The notes: generated from the letters alone by a model not told the origin. Shown: positions 45,082 through 57,578, counted from the first letter of the stretch. The stretch: 64,000 nucleotides of DNA from Hirsutella rhossiliensis (GCF_020360975.1 NW_025408675.1:1-64000), one strand, 5' to 3'. Translations and numbers: made by a program.

Positions 45082-48000
45082 TCATCCCGTCAGCTTTCTC
45101 CACCAACTGCTTCGCGGAGCCGCGTCCATCATCGTCGAGTTTCGCCGGCTCTGGTGCCGCTCGTCACTCCCCTCGGAGCCCCCCGCGCGTCGCTCTTCGC
45201 GCCGCCGACGGTGCCGCCGCCGCTCGTCCGTCTCGTCGGCCGTCACGTCTCCGTGCTTAGCTCGACGCTTGGTCCTTCGAGCCTCGCGGCGTGCCTGCTC
45301 CTCCTCGTCCGGCGGCGGTGGCGCGTCTGAGTGGTCCTTGACCCACGACGACGTCCCCGAGTGCGGCCATGCCGTCGTCCCCTTTCTGCTATCGCGCTGG
45401 CCATCTCGGGGAGGGTATCCATGTTCATCTCCAGACTGCTCTCCGTGTCGTCGACTGCTCCTTCGTCGGTGCATGTCGCCGCCGCCGCCGCCTTCTCCGG
45501 CTCGACCCGCACGTCGTGCCTCCCGCCTCCGACGCCGCTCACCCTCATCTTCCGATGGGTCGACTACCTGGGATCGTCGACGCTCCTGTTTGGCAGCAGC
45601 ACGAGCTTCCTCCTCTCTCTGAGCCGCAAGGGTTGCTGCTTCCTGCTCCTTGCGCAGGCGTCGTCGCTCCGCTCGCCGGGCCTGCCGTTCCTCCAAAGCA
45701 CGACGTTCCTCTTCTTCACGCTGGCGAGCTGCGCGTTTCTCAGCCCGGCGGGCGTCCTTCGCCCCTGCCCGGCGTGCCTCGTCCTCGTCCTCGCGCTTCC
45801 GACGTGACCGGCGCCGAGCCTCGTCCTTGGACCGCCGTGATTCCTCGCTGGCCTTCTCAGCCGCGTCATGCTCGCTCCGGCGTGTCTTGCGCGCAGAGGC
45901 GCGACCCTCTCGATCCGTGTGGACGCCCAAGTCGCCGTCATGCCGCGCGTCCACTCTTGCCGACTTGGGAGTCATGAGTCCACTGAAGAGTCCTGCGAAG
46001 CCAGACTTCTTATTCACTGAGCCTCCCCGTCTTGCCGGAGTCTCAGAAGGACCTCCGGGCTCCACCATCACGATGTCATCGTCCTGTGACCTTTTGGACC
46101 TCCGCTTCTCCCGCTTCGGGGCAACGCCATCAATGTCGCCATCCGGGGCACCCACCATGACGATGTCGTCGTCGTCGGGCGGCGTCATCTTGCGTGGCTT
46201 CTTCTTGCTGCTCGACTTGTCGACGCCCAGGATCTTGGCGGCCTTTGATGACATTTCGGGCATCTCATCTGGAGGCGGAGAAGCCAACCCGTATGCGTCG
46301 ACCGAGTAGCGACGCGAGGCCTTGGCATCGACGTTTACTCTTCTCTCCCGAGTCGACATTGTTCTGGACACAGGCGGAGTGCTGAACATGCCCGGCATCC
46401 GGGGTCTGGATGGGGTTTTGTCTGCTTTCTCCGTTCGCTCTGCCTTGTCTGAACCCGAATCCTTCGACGATGTCTTTTCGGCCGAGCGCTTCGATGTCTT
46501 TTCTGGCTTGGACTTGGACGACTTCTTCTCCTTGGGCGGCGCCGCGTTCCACCGAGCCCACGACTCGCCGTCATCCTTAATCTTTGCCCGCTCCTTCTTG
46601 AACGCTCGTGGCTCGGGGGGTGGCGACATCGACAACGGCGGGTCCGGAACGGGTGGCGGCGGCGGCGGCGGGTCGTCTGCCACAGTCTTCGACTTGCTTT
46701 TCTTGCTCTTCTTCGAGGATTCCTTTGGTGCAGGGTCAGCAATGACAACAATCTCGTCTTCCTCATCGTCTGCCGGAAAGCTTCCAGGCAGCTCCGAGGA
46801 CTGGCGGCTCTTCTTGGATGAAAAGCTGTACTGCTCGGCCCCGTCCATGTAGTTGCTCCTCGTCTTGGACTCAACGCTCTTTCTGTCCTCTGTGGGCGGT
46901 GACGGCGCCGGCGGCACAGGGTCATTCTGAGTGAACTCAAAATTCTTGAGCCTGTCTGCAATATTGCCCTTAACGGGCTTTCGCGCCGTCGCCGCCGACT
47001 TGAAGCCGTCACTTGCTTTGAATAAAGACGGCGAACCATTCCCAGTCATGACGTCCACGAAAACTATGCAACGGTTCAGCATTCCCACTCCAGCTCATTT
47101 TGAGTTGGCAACAAACCATTCTTGGGTTTCTTTGGGCCGCTGCCGACACCCCAGAAACTGAAGGCATCGTTCGTTGTCTTGTCGTTTGGCGACAAAAGCT
47201 CCTCCACTTGCTCCGCATTGAGCTCCGGCTCCGGTTCCGGCTCCGGCTCCGGCGCCTGGACATCTTCAGCTGGCACTGCATCCGACGTCTTGGACTTCTT
47301 ATCCTTCTTCTTGTCCTTGGTCTTGGAGGAGCTCTTCTTGGCCTTTTTGGCGGCCTCGGCCTCTGCGGCCTCCTGTGCGGCCTTCTCTACCTCCCCGGCG
47401 GCCTTTTCCTCTGCTTCTCGCGCGGCCTTTTCTTCTGCTTCTCGAGCTTCTGCTTCCCTGGCGGCGAGTGCTTCTGCTTCTCGAGCAGCCTCTTCCTCCG
47501 CCTCTCGAGCAGCCTGCTCTTCCGCCTCCCGGAAAGCCCGCTCCTCGGCCTCCGCGAGATCCTCTTCGTCAGCTCCGAGAGCGGCCTCCTTTTCGGCACG
47601 CTTCGCTGCGTTCTCGGTCAAGAGACTGAACCTATCTGCATCCTTCTTGGATAGCTTGCCCTTTTTCTTCTTCTTCAGTGTCAGTGCAGCAAGGTCCTTC
47701 TCTTCTTGAACAATGACAGCAGCCTCGGCCTCGATGCGAGCCTGCTCCTCGGCCTCGTGCACATACTGCTCTTGCACTGCGCGTTCCTCAGCCTCTTTCG
47801 CCTCTTGCTCAAGCCTCTCCTTTTCCGCCTCCTCTGCCTCTTTCGCTTCCTGCTCAAGCCTCTTCCTCTCCGCGTTCTCCGCCTCCTTGGCCTCCTGCTC
47901 AAGCTTCTCCTTCTCGGCCTTCTCGGCCTTCTTCCTCTCCTTTTCGAGCTTCTTGAGCTCCTTGTCACTCAACTTGGGTTCCTTGTCATTCTTTGATTTG

Positions 48001-49711
48001 CCCTTGGTCTTTTCCTTGCTGACTACCTCGTCGTCTTTGTCTTCGTCCTTGGACTCGAGCTTCGTCTTGGATGTTGAAGGCTCATCCCACGGAATAGCGT
48101 CGGGTTCTCCTGCTTGATCTTCAGGCTCAGTAAAATCCATAGAGGGGGGTGTTGGAACAGGAGGAGGCGGGTCAGCAGAGGCCGCGCTGTGGGGTTTGGA
48201 CTTCTTTTTGCTGGATGGAGCCCGAGCCCAGGCGTCGTCCTCGGCCCCCTTGTCCTTGGTCTCCTCTATAGAATTGGGTTGGATTGTCTCACCAATAGTC
48301 TCATCCGAAACCTCCACCGGCTCGTTCTTCGACTTGTCCTTCTTCTTCTTCTTGGTGACCGCGCCCCAGATGTTGTCGGCGGGCTCCTCGATACTGTCAG
48401 GCTTCCAGAGAGGGTCGTCTTTGCCCGCCTTCTTCCCATCTTTCTTGCCGTTTCCCCAAGAACTAAAGAAATCGTCGTCGCCAGTGGCGTCGATAGAGGT
48501 CTTGGGCGCCTCACCCGAGGGGCTCTTGTCCTCCTGCTCCTCGAGCTGGATCAGGTCAGACGCCTTCTTTTTCTTCTTCTTGGACGTGGAAGCCCAAGTA
48601 TCCCAGACCTCGTCCTTGGCCGCTTCTGCGTTGTTCAGCTCTTCTTTGGAGGACCGGTCTACATTTTTCTTGTCACTCTTGGCCTCCGCGCCCCAGGCGC
48701 CCAAGGCGTCGTCTGCTGGCTGGTTGCATTCTCCACTCAGAGACTTTGACAAGGGCTGCTCCTCCTCCTTGAGATCCTCGAGGGCCCCCTTCTTCTTCTT
48801 TTTCTTCTTGTCCTTTGCGGTCCCAAAGACAGTAAACAGGTCATCCTCGTCCTTTTTCTCGGGCTCGGGTTCTGGAGCAAGGACTTCAGGGATGGATTCG
48901 GGCTCGGGTGTGGGCTCCGGAACGTCTTCGACAAGACCCTTCTTCTTCTTCTTCTTTTTGTCCTTTTTGGAAGTCCCAAAGTCGGCCCAAGTAGCTTCCT
49001 CGTCAGGCTTCTTCTCCAGGCCATCCCCCTCTTCTTTCTCAACGTCCTTTTCAGGTTTGGGCTCAGCATTCTCGGGTTCTGGCGGTGGGACTGGTTCGAC
49101 ATCTTTGCCCTTCTTCTTCTTCTTGCCAGTGCCAAATGTGCTCCAGAAACTGTCGTTTTCCTCTGTCTTGTCTTGGGACTCATCTGGTGGAAGCTCAGGC
49201 GCGGCGGGCTCGAATTCCAGTGGGGGCTCAGAATCGTCAAAGGCTGATGTCTTCTTCTTTTTCTTATCTTTCTTGGAAGTTTTCGTGCCAAGGCCCCAAA
49301 TGTCTTCATTCTTGACATCAGGCTCCAAAGTGGGATCCTTGGGCAAGGTTGAGTTCGGCTCCGGGTTCGGTTCCGGCACAGGATCGGCGGCCTTGTTTTT
49401 GTTTTTCTTGCCCTTCTTGGTGGCCGCGGTACCCCAAACGACCTCGGGTTCGGGTTCTGGAGGAGCTGGTGGTGTCGAATCAGTGACAGAATGTTCCTCT
49501 CCGGAGGCCTTCTTCTTTTTCTTGTCTTTCTTGGAAATGGCCCATTCATCCCAGGGCTCACCTCCTTCAATCTTTTCAGGCTCGGGAGCTGGCTTCTCTT
49601 CCTCTACAGGCTCTTCTTCGATGGCTGCGGCACCCTTCTTCTTCTTCTTGCCCTTGGCGGTACTAGCAGTAAAACAATCTTCTTCTAAGGGTGCGGCTTC
49701 TGTGGGATTCC

Positions 49712-49745
<34 letters not shown>

Positions 49746-51141
49746 TTCTTGAAAGTTCTTTTTGTCTTTCTTCTTGGTAGACGACGCCCACCCCCAAGGG
49801 TCAGACTTGTTGTCAGCTGCGGGCGGCTGAGCCTCCTCCGTAGCACTGATACCCCAGGCACTTGTCTTCTTCTTCTTGTCCTTCTTGGAGGTGACGGTAA
49901 AGCCAGGGCCGTCCTCCTTTGCGTCGTTGCTGACCTCGGGTCCGGCCTTGTCATCGGCATCAGCGAGAGCATTAAACGTGAAGCCAGGTTTGTTTTTCTT
50001 GTTGGATTTGCCGCCCTTGAGGTTCCACGGGGTCGAGCCGGAGTCGTCCTTTTCCTGGTCAGCAGCACCCGCCTCACCTTCATTGCCGCCTTCGGCGCCG
50101 GACCATCCCCAGCCAGTCCCGCCGGCGTTCCATTTCGAGCCCCAGGATCCAAAGGAATCTTTGGCGCCAGTCCCACCGCCTGAATCATCGCCTAGTCTGA
50201 TCTCTTGAAACGCGTTGCCATCGAGATCGTCGTCGGGTTTGCTCGAGGCAGGTTCGGGGTCGGCATCGGCATTTCCCTTCTTGCCCTTTTTCTTCTTAGA
50301 CGGGGCGGCGAATCCCCACTCGTTGTCGGCCTCGGCGTCGCCTGCTTTGTCTTTGTTTCCGTCCTTGTCCTTGTCCTTGTCCTTGTCCTTGTCGTCGTCG
50401 CCGCCGCCGTCTCCATTTCTGGCACTTCCACCGTCTCCGAAGGCGTCGCCGCCGCCACCACCACCACCGCCAAGTTCTTCGCCGCCTTCGTCGCCGCCTT
50501 TCTTGTCTTTGCTGTCGTCGCCAGCCCACTTGTTGGTGTTGGTCTGCCCCTGCTTCTTCTTCTTGCCTTTAGCTTCCGAGATGCCTTGCTGCGAGCTCCA
50601 GTCCACCGAAACGTCCAGGACGGGATCTCGGAAAAGGTCGCCGCCGGAGTGATGGCGTCGGCGCTGGGCAGTGGCTAATGGTGGCGGAGAGAGGCGGCCA
50701 GGGCAGGCTGGCAGTCGCTGGCGCGCCGTTGAGCCTGTTTCGCTGGGATCTGGAACTTGGTCGCAGTCTTCGTCTTCGGCCACCTCGAACGCTGCTGGTA
50801 GTCGGGAGAACCATCTCGGCAGGAAGAAGTCGGTGGCCCGTAAAAGCTTCTGGGGCCGTGTATGGGGCGACGTCGAGGTCGCGAATGTCTGTCGGAACAA
50901 TGAAGGTTAGCAGTGACCGACGCCGACTAGACAATAGTGTGTCTCCGCATGAGCGAGTGCGACCCGCCCGCCGGCCCGCCGAGGCTGGACAGGCTGAAGA
51001 AGTTTGGCGGAGAGGATTCGGGCGGGATCTAGGTTGCGGGTAAAAGTGGCGGCGGCATGCAACAGATGGCTGGCACAAGCTGCGCAAACGGCGGTGCAGC
51101 GAGCTGAACGTACCTGCGCGTTTCGCCTGTCGACAATCCAT
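45082..51141 (-). CDS. Giant lysine-rich repetitive protein with charged helix and SIM-like tail (unknown)
   Basis: I propose one gene with exons 51114-51141, 47117-50888 and 45082-47063 on the minus strand. Intron 1 (50889-51113) has a CTAAC branch site and joins MDCRQAKRA to DIRDLDVAPYTAPEAF. Intron 2 (47064-47116, GTTTGT...GCATAG) joins PKKPKN to VFVDVMTGNGSP in frame. Near 50795 one extra base must be skipped to pass from MVLPTTS to FEVAEDED; the total is then exactly 1927 codons including stop. Order: acidic/Gly-rich start; about 17 modules of aromatic residue, small residues and lysine run (WAISKKDKKKKK, WADFGTSKKDKKKKKKK, FTVFGTAKDKKKKKKK) between E/P-rich linkers, about 50400-48200; a charged helix of K/E/A (47330-48000); and a basic, R-rich tail ending SSWWRKLTG. 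No named family recognised. Confidence 0.72.
46063..46074 (-). other. SIM-like motif 3 (IVMV after an acidic run)
   Basis: Encodes IVMV inside SQDDDIVMVEPGGP of the lysine-rich protein, about 30 residues after motif 2. Confidence 0.4.
46153..46164 (-). other. SIM-like motif 2 (IVMV after an acidic run)
   Basis: Encodes IVMV inside PPDDDDIVMVGAPDGD of the lysine-rich protein. Confidence 0.4.
46741..46752 (-). other. SIM-like motif 1 (IVVI after an acidic run)
   Basis: Encodes IVVI inside DDEEDEIVVIADPA of the lysine-rich protein. Four hydrophobic residues flanked by acidic ones is the usual form of a SUMO-interacting motif; function is inferred. Confidence 0.4.
47330..48000 (-). other. Long charged coiled-coil / single alpha helix segment
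   Basis: About 220 residues composed almost only of E, K, A, R and L, including repeated 13-15 residue units such as EKERLEQEAKEAE and REAEEQAAREAEEEAAREA. There are no prolines in the core. The pattern fits a coiled coil or a stable single alpha helix inside the lysine-rich protein. Confidence 0.75.
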
Positions 51142-54100
51142 GCGAGGGAGATGAGTCTCAATTGAGCATGCAGCGCAAGCTCATGCCATCTAGTCGTCGA
51201 GGCGCGGGATCTTGACCGGCCGGGACTGCACCGTATGCAACTTGCGGGCAAGGCCAGAACCTCGGGGGTGGCCATTGTGGAAGTTGGAGCTCGTTTGGAA
51301 GCAGACCGACGACGTCGCAATCATCGAATCTGCCAGCTCGAGGCTCTGGAGCAGGAGGAGGGGGGAACAACGGTTGTTGGGCGTGGGGTGGAGACGATGG
51401 CTGGCGAGCAGGCGACGTGTCGGATGGTTCCGAACCGCGATGCCGTTGGCCAAAGCCGCAGGGGCCAAGAGGTCGATCGATGATGGATGGATACAAGCCC
51501 AGAGCGGGGTTGTTCTTTGTTCTTGTCAAGTTGAGAGCGAAGCCGGTCGCTGTGATGGCGAGGGGCGACGATCTCCGCTGTCCAGACTGGGGGGTTCGTG
51601 CTGAGCTACGGGGAGCTTGCTGCCTGGGCCGAGGATTGGTACGGACAAAGCAGATGGTGGTGGTGTGCGTTGCGTCTTTGTCTTTGGCCTCTCATGTGAC
51701 GACGGGTCGAGGCTGTCCTTTGACGAGGTTGTCACGCGTGCCCTTGGTTCTGGACGTGAGCGACCAGAGAGCAGCGGAGCTCATGGGGTGCTGGCTGATA
51801 CAGCGATAAGACACAAGAGGGGCGAGTACAGTACTGCCAGCGAACGCGTCGGCCGCGAGAGCTTGGACTGAGGCAGAAGACAATGCGACAGAATACGGCG
51901 ATTTTTTGCGCAAAAGAACAAAACCCCTAAGAGGAGAAAAAATAAAATCCAGAAACCTCAAGGGGGTTGGAAAAGGGTGATGCAGCCACTGGGATTGGGG
52001 AGGACAAGGCGATGGACACTGGCATGGGCAGGGAACGAACAAGCACGTGAGCAAGGGAGCCAATGAAGCCCTTGGCCTGGCTGGAGTGTCGTCGAATAGA
52101 CTTGCAGCAATCAAGATGGATGGATGGACGAGGATAGACATCCACCACAGGAGAGTATGCATACACATGCTTGGTTGCACCGACCTGGAAGGGTGGCGGG
52201 CGTCCGTCACGCAAGCAACGCCGGGACTGGCTGGCCCTGGCCCGGGATGTACAGTATTGCAGGCGCGGCCAAGAATCCTTTTCGCCCTTGTCTTGGGTCG
52301 TTTTCCTCCTTGCCTTGCGAACGACGACTCCATTTTCAGATACTGCCGTCTGTACGGATACGGGCTCATATGTACCTACTGACTGTGCATGCTTTCTGCG
52401 GTGTCTCTTAGTAAGGCTCCGGGGTACAGAATGGTCGAGCTCGCAAGGACCCGTTTCCCCGTTTCCAGATCTACCGGCAGCCATGGTATGTCCCTTGTTG
52501 TTCATTCATGTCAAATCTCGATATCTCGGGCGGCAGATGAGCACCCATACCTCGTCGTCTGACGCTTCGTCTCTCGTGAGCACTCCCATGGCACATCGAC
52601 CTGTGACCTCTGGTCTCATGAGAAACCACTAGCCTGATATAGCGCCACGCTGCCCATGCGTGAACCAACTTCAAGTTGGATGTACATACGTATGGGGTGG
52701 GGAGACAACTCGCTCTCCCTGCTTTCCTAGGTTCGGTCCATGACACCTCTCCTGCGCGGGAATCTCTCGAGCTTTTCGTAGCCCCCCCGCACATCCTGGA
52801 TACTCGGGAACGGACACAGACGGGGTGACGAGACATTGGACGTCCGTGAGGTAGCAATACGCGCTGCGCTGGGCAGCCATGCGCCGGCCCGCAGGTACCC
52901 CCTACTCGTGCTGGAATGGATGCGACATCCCTCGTCTCTAATCGCTCATCAGCATTCGGACCAGGGTACTGCCATCACCGCACAGAGTCGCTTTTACCTT
53001 AGATTCCTTACAGTAGCCTACTGGTCGAGGTAGAGTTTGGTAAAGAAGAAAAAAACTGCAGGTACCCAGCCAGCAGCTAGCTGTCTGCCATCCGGGTCGA
53101 CCAAGGCAGGCCTTGGGACCGTCCGGAGGCGCTCAGGGTACAACGTAGTCGCAGCTACCTAAGGTAAGGAAGGTACCTACTCTGTCTTTGTACTCTGTAC
53201 TCCCCACTCCGTACCCGCCCCCGCATCAGCCCCACCCTCAGCATCCCGCTACAAACCCCCATCTGTCAGTGGATGCAACTTTTGTCCCTCACCGCCTCGA
53301 ACCACACACACCACATTTTAAGCGTGGCTGTGAAGACTTTTTTCCCTTTTACAATTCCCGTATACTTGTATAAGTTGAGGGGGGTAGGGGTGCGGGGCGC
53401 CCATGGAAAGGAAAGATGGGAGCGCTAAACTAAAGTGTGCGTTGTCCCTTAACTCAGCGAGATGCTTCGTACAGCACACATCACAATGCATGTCTTCTCA
53501 AACCGGAGAGATCTCGGCAGCACAAGGCTGGCAAAGAGTCCATTACCCCGTTGCAAACGCGCACACATGCACAAGCACATGACTGCCCACCCTTTCGGTC
53601 TACAAATCCCCCCTCCCATCAAGCATAGGCTTCCAACGGCATCGTCGCCACGCTCGATTCTACTCGTCGCCGGGTACTTAACACCAAGTCTGCTTCTGTA
53701 CTTCGTAAAGCCTTCGAGCTTTCCGTCTCGTCCCGGCGGTCAGACCCAACGCCTTCCCCCCGTCTCAGCTACCCTCGCCGTCTTGTCCCCACCGTCGACT
53801 GATGCCCGACCCGATGCAGCCCCTCGCCGCCCTGTCCGAACTCCGTCACCGCACGGCAGCAGACTTTTATCCCCACCGCGTCTCATCCATCCATCCATGT
53901 CATCTGCAGTGTCTACCATCATCTCTCAGAGATGCCTCAGCTCGCCGGCGATGCGAAACCAAATTCTTGTTTTTTTAAATAAAAAATGTACAGTGCGTCT
54001 GTACCAAGTGCCTACACAGGTCCCTTCATCTACCCGCTGCACAGCTGTCTCGCAGCGTTCCCGAGCCCTCTCTCTTCTCACCCTCCCGGGACTAGCACAG

Positions 54101-54961
54101 GCAGGGCTTTAGCGGAGCGTCATGCAGAGTGTGCGACACAATTGCAGCCAAATCGACGATGCGTGCCTTTCGCCGCCGGCCTAGAAATGCCTCACAGGCC
54201 ATGGGCCGCCGCGCCATTGTCAAAGACTTGCTTTTTGACTCGCGTTTGTGCTTCTCGCGCGTGGCAAACGCGTAGTAGACGCGACAGCGTCCCAACCTCT
54301 TGCGCCCCGTAGTCAATCCGATCCCGCACAGCCGTAAAGCAATGTGGGGAACACCCGGCGACATGCGTAATCCCGTTTCGACCGGGCCCTTTCGCGACCC
54401 CGGCCGGTTCGGCTTATGCGGCTCCACCTCCGGAGCCGGGCCGCTCCACTATTTCCCTCCCGAGCCCATCCATCTCCTCGTCAGCCGCGCCATGACGTCT
54501 CCAATGAAATGCTTTTACGCAAGATATCGCACCCGTCAACTGCCTTGACACCGACGGACTACGGAGGCTCGTCAAAGTGTCTGCAAGGCGTGAGCCTCGT
54601 CACCAAACATTTGGATTCGAGTCCGCCCCTTACAGGGGGCTTCTGCATAAGATGAAAGGTAAGTCTATCCTTCACCTTGGCCTCCTGCCCTACTTGCCCC
54701 TGGGAATCATCCTGCGAATAAACTGCACGCTGGCCCTCGAAATCGTAAAGCTGCCCTCTCAAACCATTCGTCAACGCGACTCAACGCACCGCTTCAGTCC
54801 GTACTCTCGGATCCCCTCTCGCCAGCAAACTGTCGCTTCACCCGAGCAGGGAATGCTTCCGGGGTCGAGATAGAACACAGAAAGCAAAACACCAGAGGAG
54901 CGAGGAAGAGGAGATGAAAAGCGATCCGAGGCAGAGGATCCGCACAGTGCCCCTTCGCGCC
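51142..54961. other. Gene-poor interval
   Basis: About 3.8 kb in which no gene can be supported. The right end is the 3' side of CRZ1 and the left end is the promoter of the lysine-rich gene. Frames of 60-225 codons are open on both strands but none shows a family motif or a plausible exon chain. A TACCTAAGGTA-type element lies near 53155-53180, and an A/T run is seen at 53970-53990. Confidence 0.45.
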
Positions 54962-57179
54962 TTATTGACCGCCAAAGTCACTGCCGTATCCCATGTCGCC
55001 AAAGTTTTGATTCATGCCTCCCTCTCCAAATGCTGCACCGGGACCGCTCGCATAGCCACCATCGTCTGCCTCATCGTAGTCGCTAGCGTCGAAAGAGGAC
55101 CGGCCGCTCAAGTCGTCGTCCATTCCGCCGCCCGCGTCGGCTTGCGACCAGTTCATCTGAGCTAGGGCAGGGTACTGGGCCAATAGTGCTGCCGGCAGCG
55201 CGTAATTACCCCCCGCATCCATGGGATACCCAGTGGGCGCATCCATGGCCATGGGTTGGGGGGCCGCCATGTTCTGAGCCATGTTTTGCTGCATGCGCTG
55301 CTCCTGCCACAGGCGCTGCCGTTCAATCATCTCCTCGTCGAGCAGGGGCTTAATGCAAATGCGGCCAGCCTCGGAGCGGAAATGGCGGCCCAGGGCATCA
55401 GCACGGGCAAACCGTCGGCCGCAGCCCCACTGGCCACCCGCCTTGAGATCGCCCTTGCACACGAATTTCTTCTCGCCAGAGTGCAGGCTCTCGTGCCTCT
55501 TCCGGTCGTGCTGCCGGGCAAAGGCTTTGCCGCATACGGTACAGACAAACGGCCTTTCATCCGTGTGGGTTCGCAAATGGGAGCGCAGGTTGTATGCCCT
55601 GGTAAATCGCTTGGGACACAGGGTGCACTGAAAGGTTGCGGGATGCTTCTGTACCCTCTTCGTAGCCCCGGCGTCTTGGCTATGTTGGTACTCGGGATCC
55701 GCGAGGCGCAGGGCAATAATGTTATTCGGGACTGCCGACGTCGACTGTCTTCTCCCCCGCGGGGACGAGGCGGCCTGTCGGTCCAGAGGCGACAAGGAGC
55801 GGGCAGACTCTGATCGAGTGGCAAAGTCAGACGCGGCAGACGGCGAGAGACTGCCAACGTTGTTCGGACGGACCAAACCCGTACTACCGGGGTGGAATGG
55901 GTCAGTCACGGACCTAGGGCGGGACTTGAGCCGGCCTTGACAACGGGTTAGTCCCGGCGCAGAGTGGAGAGGGATAGGGACAGAAGCAGCAGCACATACC
56001 TCTATCCGGTGGTGTCAAGGAATCTTGGTCCATGTGTGTCTTGGACAAATCAAAAGAGCTCGGCTTGTTAGGCGCGAAGTCGATGTTTATAGCCGGGGGG
56101 GCCATTTGCGAGACGTCGGCTGCGCAGGAAGGCTGCATTGCAGGGAAAGACTCGCCGGCAAGTTGCATGCCCAGATATGCCCCGAACCCGGCGCTCGAAG
56201 GCCCAAGGCCGTACGCTGCGTTGTTCATGTCGGGCGTTTGCTGGGGCTGGATACGCGGACTAATGGCAGGACTGTGAGATGGGCTCCTGCCGTGTTGACA
56301 TTGATTGGAATCGGCGATGCTGAAGTTTCCGATGCCCAAGACTTCCTGGTAGAGATTACCGTCTGACGCTCGCTGCAGGGGAGAGTGGCCGCCGCGATCT
56401 TCAAAGGTCTCTGAGCTGACGAGGTTTGGGGATGGAGCGACGGACGAGACGTCTGAGTACTCGGACGGACTGCGGCGGTGTCCCTGGAACTGGGGCTGGG
56501 TCCAGTCGCCAATTTGGTTGGCTAGGAGAGCAGCCTCGGGGCCGAGGGAGACGTTCCTCGAGTGGCCTCCCGGGGGAGAGGAGAACTGATGCTGGTTGTA
56601 GGAAGGCGAGTGTTGGGCCGAGCCGGGCTGATGTCCTTCGAGGTGGAGCAAGTTTGGAGGCGTCGGGGAGTGATGCGACTGGGGAGAGGTCATGGCGCCG
56701 AGGTCGTTTGGGCTGAGGCTCGACTGCTCGAAGAGGGGGGGGTTGAGCTGGTCGCCGTGGCCTCCCGAGGAGGGGAAGAGGGAGAAGTCGCCGTCGCCGA
56801 GGTTGGAAGACAGGTACGAGTTGGCCGACTGGGGCTGCGAGTGCGAGTCGAAGGACAGCGGCGCGGGGACGGAGTCTGTGCCGGCCGAGGAGGGCGGGTC
56901 GTGGCCGAAGGAGGCGGACGGATCGAAGGCGGCGGCGGACGGGTAAGGAGCAGAGGAATCGGCAGGGACGGCTGAGAAGGGGTGGCGGTGTTGCTGGTGT
57001 AGGTGCTGCTGGGGTTGGTCCAAGGCGAGGCCCAGGCCGGCGGGTGAAGAGGCATCGGTGCCGCCGGGGCCGGGGGACGGCGACTGAGGGCCCTGTTGGT
57101 TTATATGAATCTGGTGATCGGCCGACGAGGACGGCGACGGGGCATGGTGGGCCTGTTGATCCATGGTGCTGGAGCCCAT
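54962..57179 (-). CDS. CRZ1: Calcineurin-responsive zinc-finger transcription factor Crz1
   Basis: C2H2 transcription factor dephosphorylated by calcineurin and imported into the nucleus on calcium or cell-wall stress. Exons on the minus strand: 56000-57179 and 54962-55935; 717 residues with no break. The start [19 protein letters not shown] leads into a long S/P/Q-rich regulatory region. [19 protein letters not shown] near 235-253 resembles the serine-rich region, and PAINID at 362-367 fits a PxIxIT-type calcineurin docking site. Zinc fingers: [19 protein letters not shown] (about 495-517), [19 protein letters not shown] (about 523-545), and the Crz1-type extended third finger with [19 protein letters not shown] and [19 protein letters not shown]. 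The fingers and spacer match fungal Crz1 very closely. The last exon also encodes a D/G-rich acidic tail. Confidence 0.95.
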
Positions 57180-57533
57180 CGGGGTGAGGATCGCGAGGCA
57201 GATTTTCCCAAGGCAGCCCTTTCGGCGGCCAGGGGGTTTTGCCGAGGGGGCTGTGCACCAGGGCGAGGGTGATGCGAGGCGGCGGGGTGTGGTGGGAGGG
57301 GAAAAAGGGCCCTATCAAGAAGAAGAAGCGGTGCGAGTAGCGGCCCTGCAGAGGAGCAGTGAGAGTGGTCGAAAGGCCCCGTATTCGATGCTTCTGCCGA
57401 CGAGGAGAACGGGGAGTCGTCGGATGGATGGGGGCGGGAATGTGAAACCTGGTCGATCTGTCTGTCCATGTACGGGGACGGAAGGATGGGTGGCCTCCGA
57501 GGCAAGGCGGCAAGGTACGTAGCGCCCAAGACG

Positions 57534-57578
57534 TGTATGTGTGTGTGTGTTTGGGGTATATGTATGTGTGTATGTGTC
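57534..57578. repeat. TG-rich simple repeat (TATGTGTG)
   Basis: Alternating TG and TATG units about 300-400 bp upstream of the CRZ1 start codon. Confidence 0.6.

Noticed and set aside
48196..49752. Plus-strand open frame of 518 codons, rich in S and F
   Set aside because: It is the antisense shadow of the lysine-rich gene: lysine and glutamate codons read backwards as F, L and S. No independent motif or start context.
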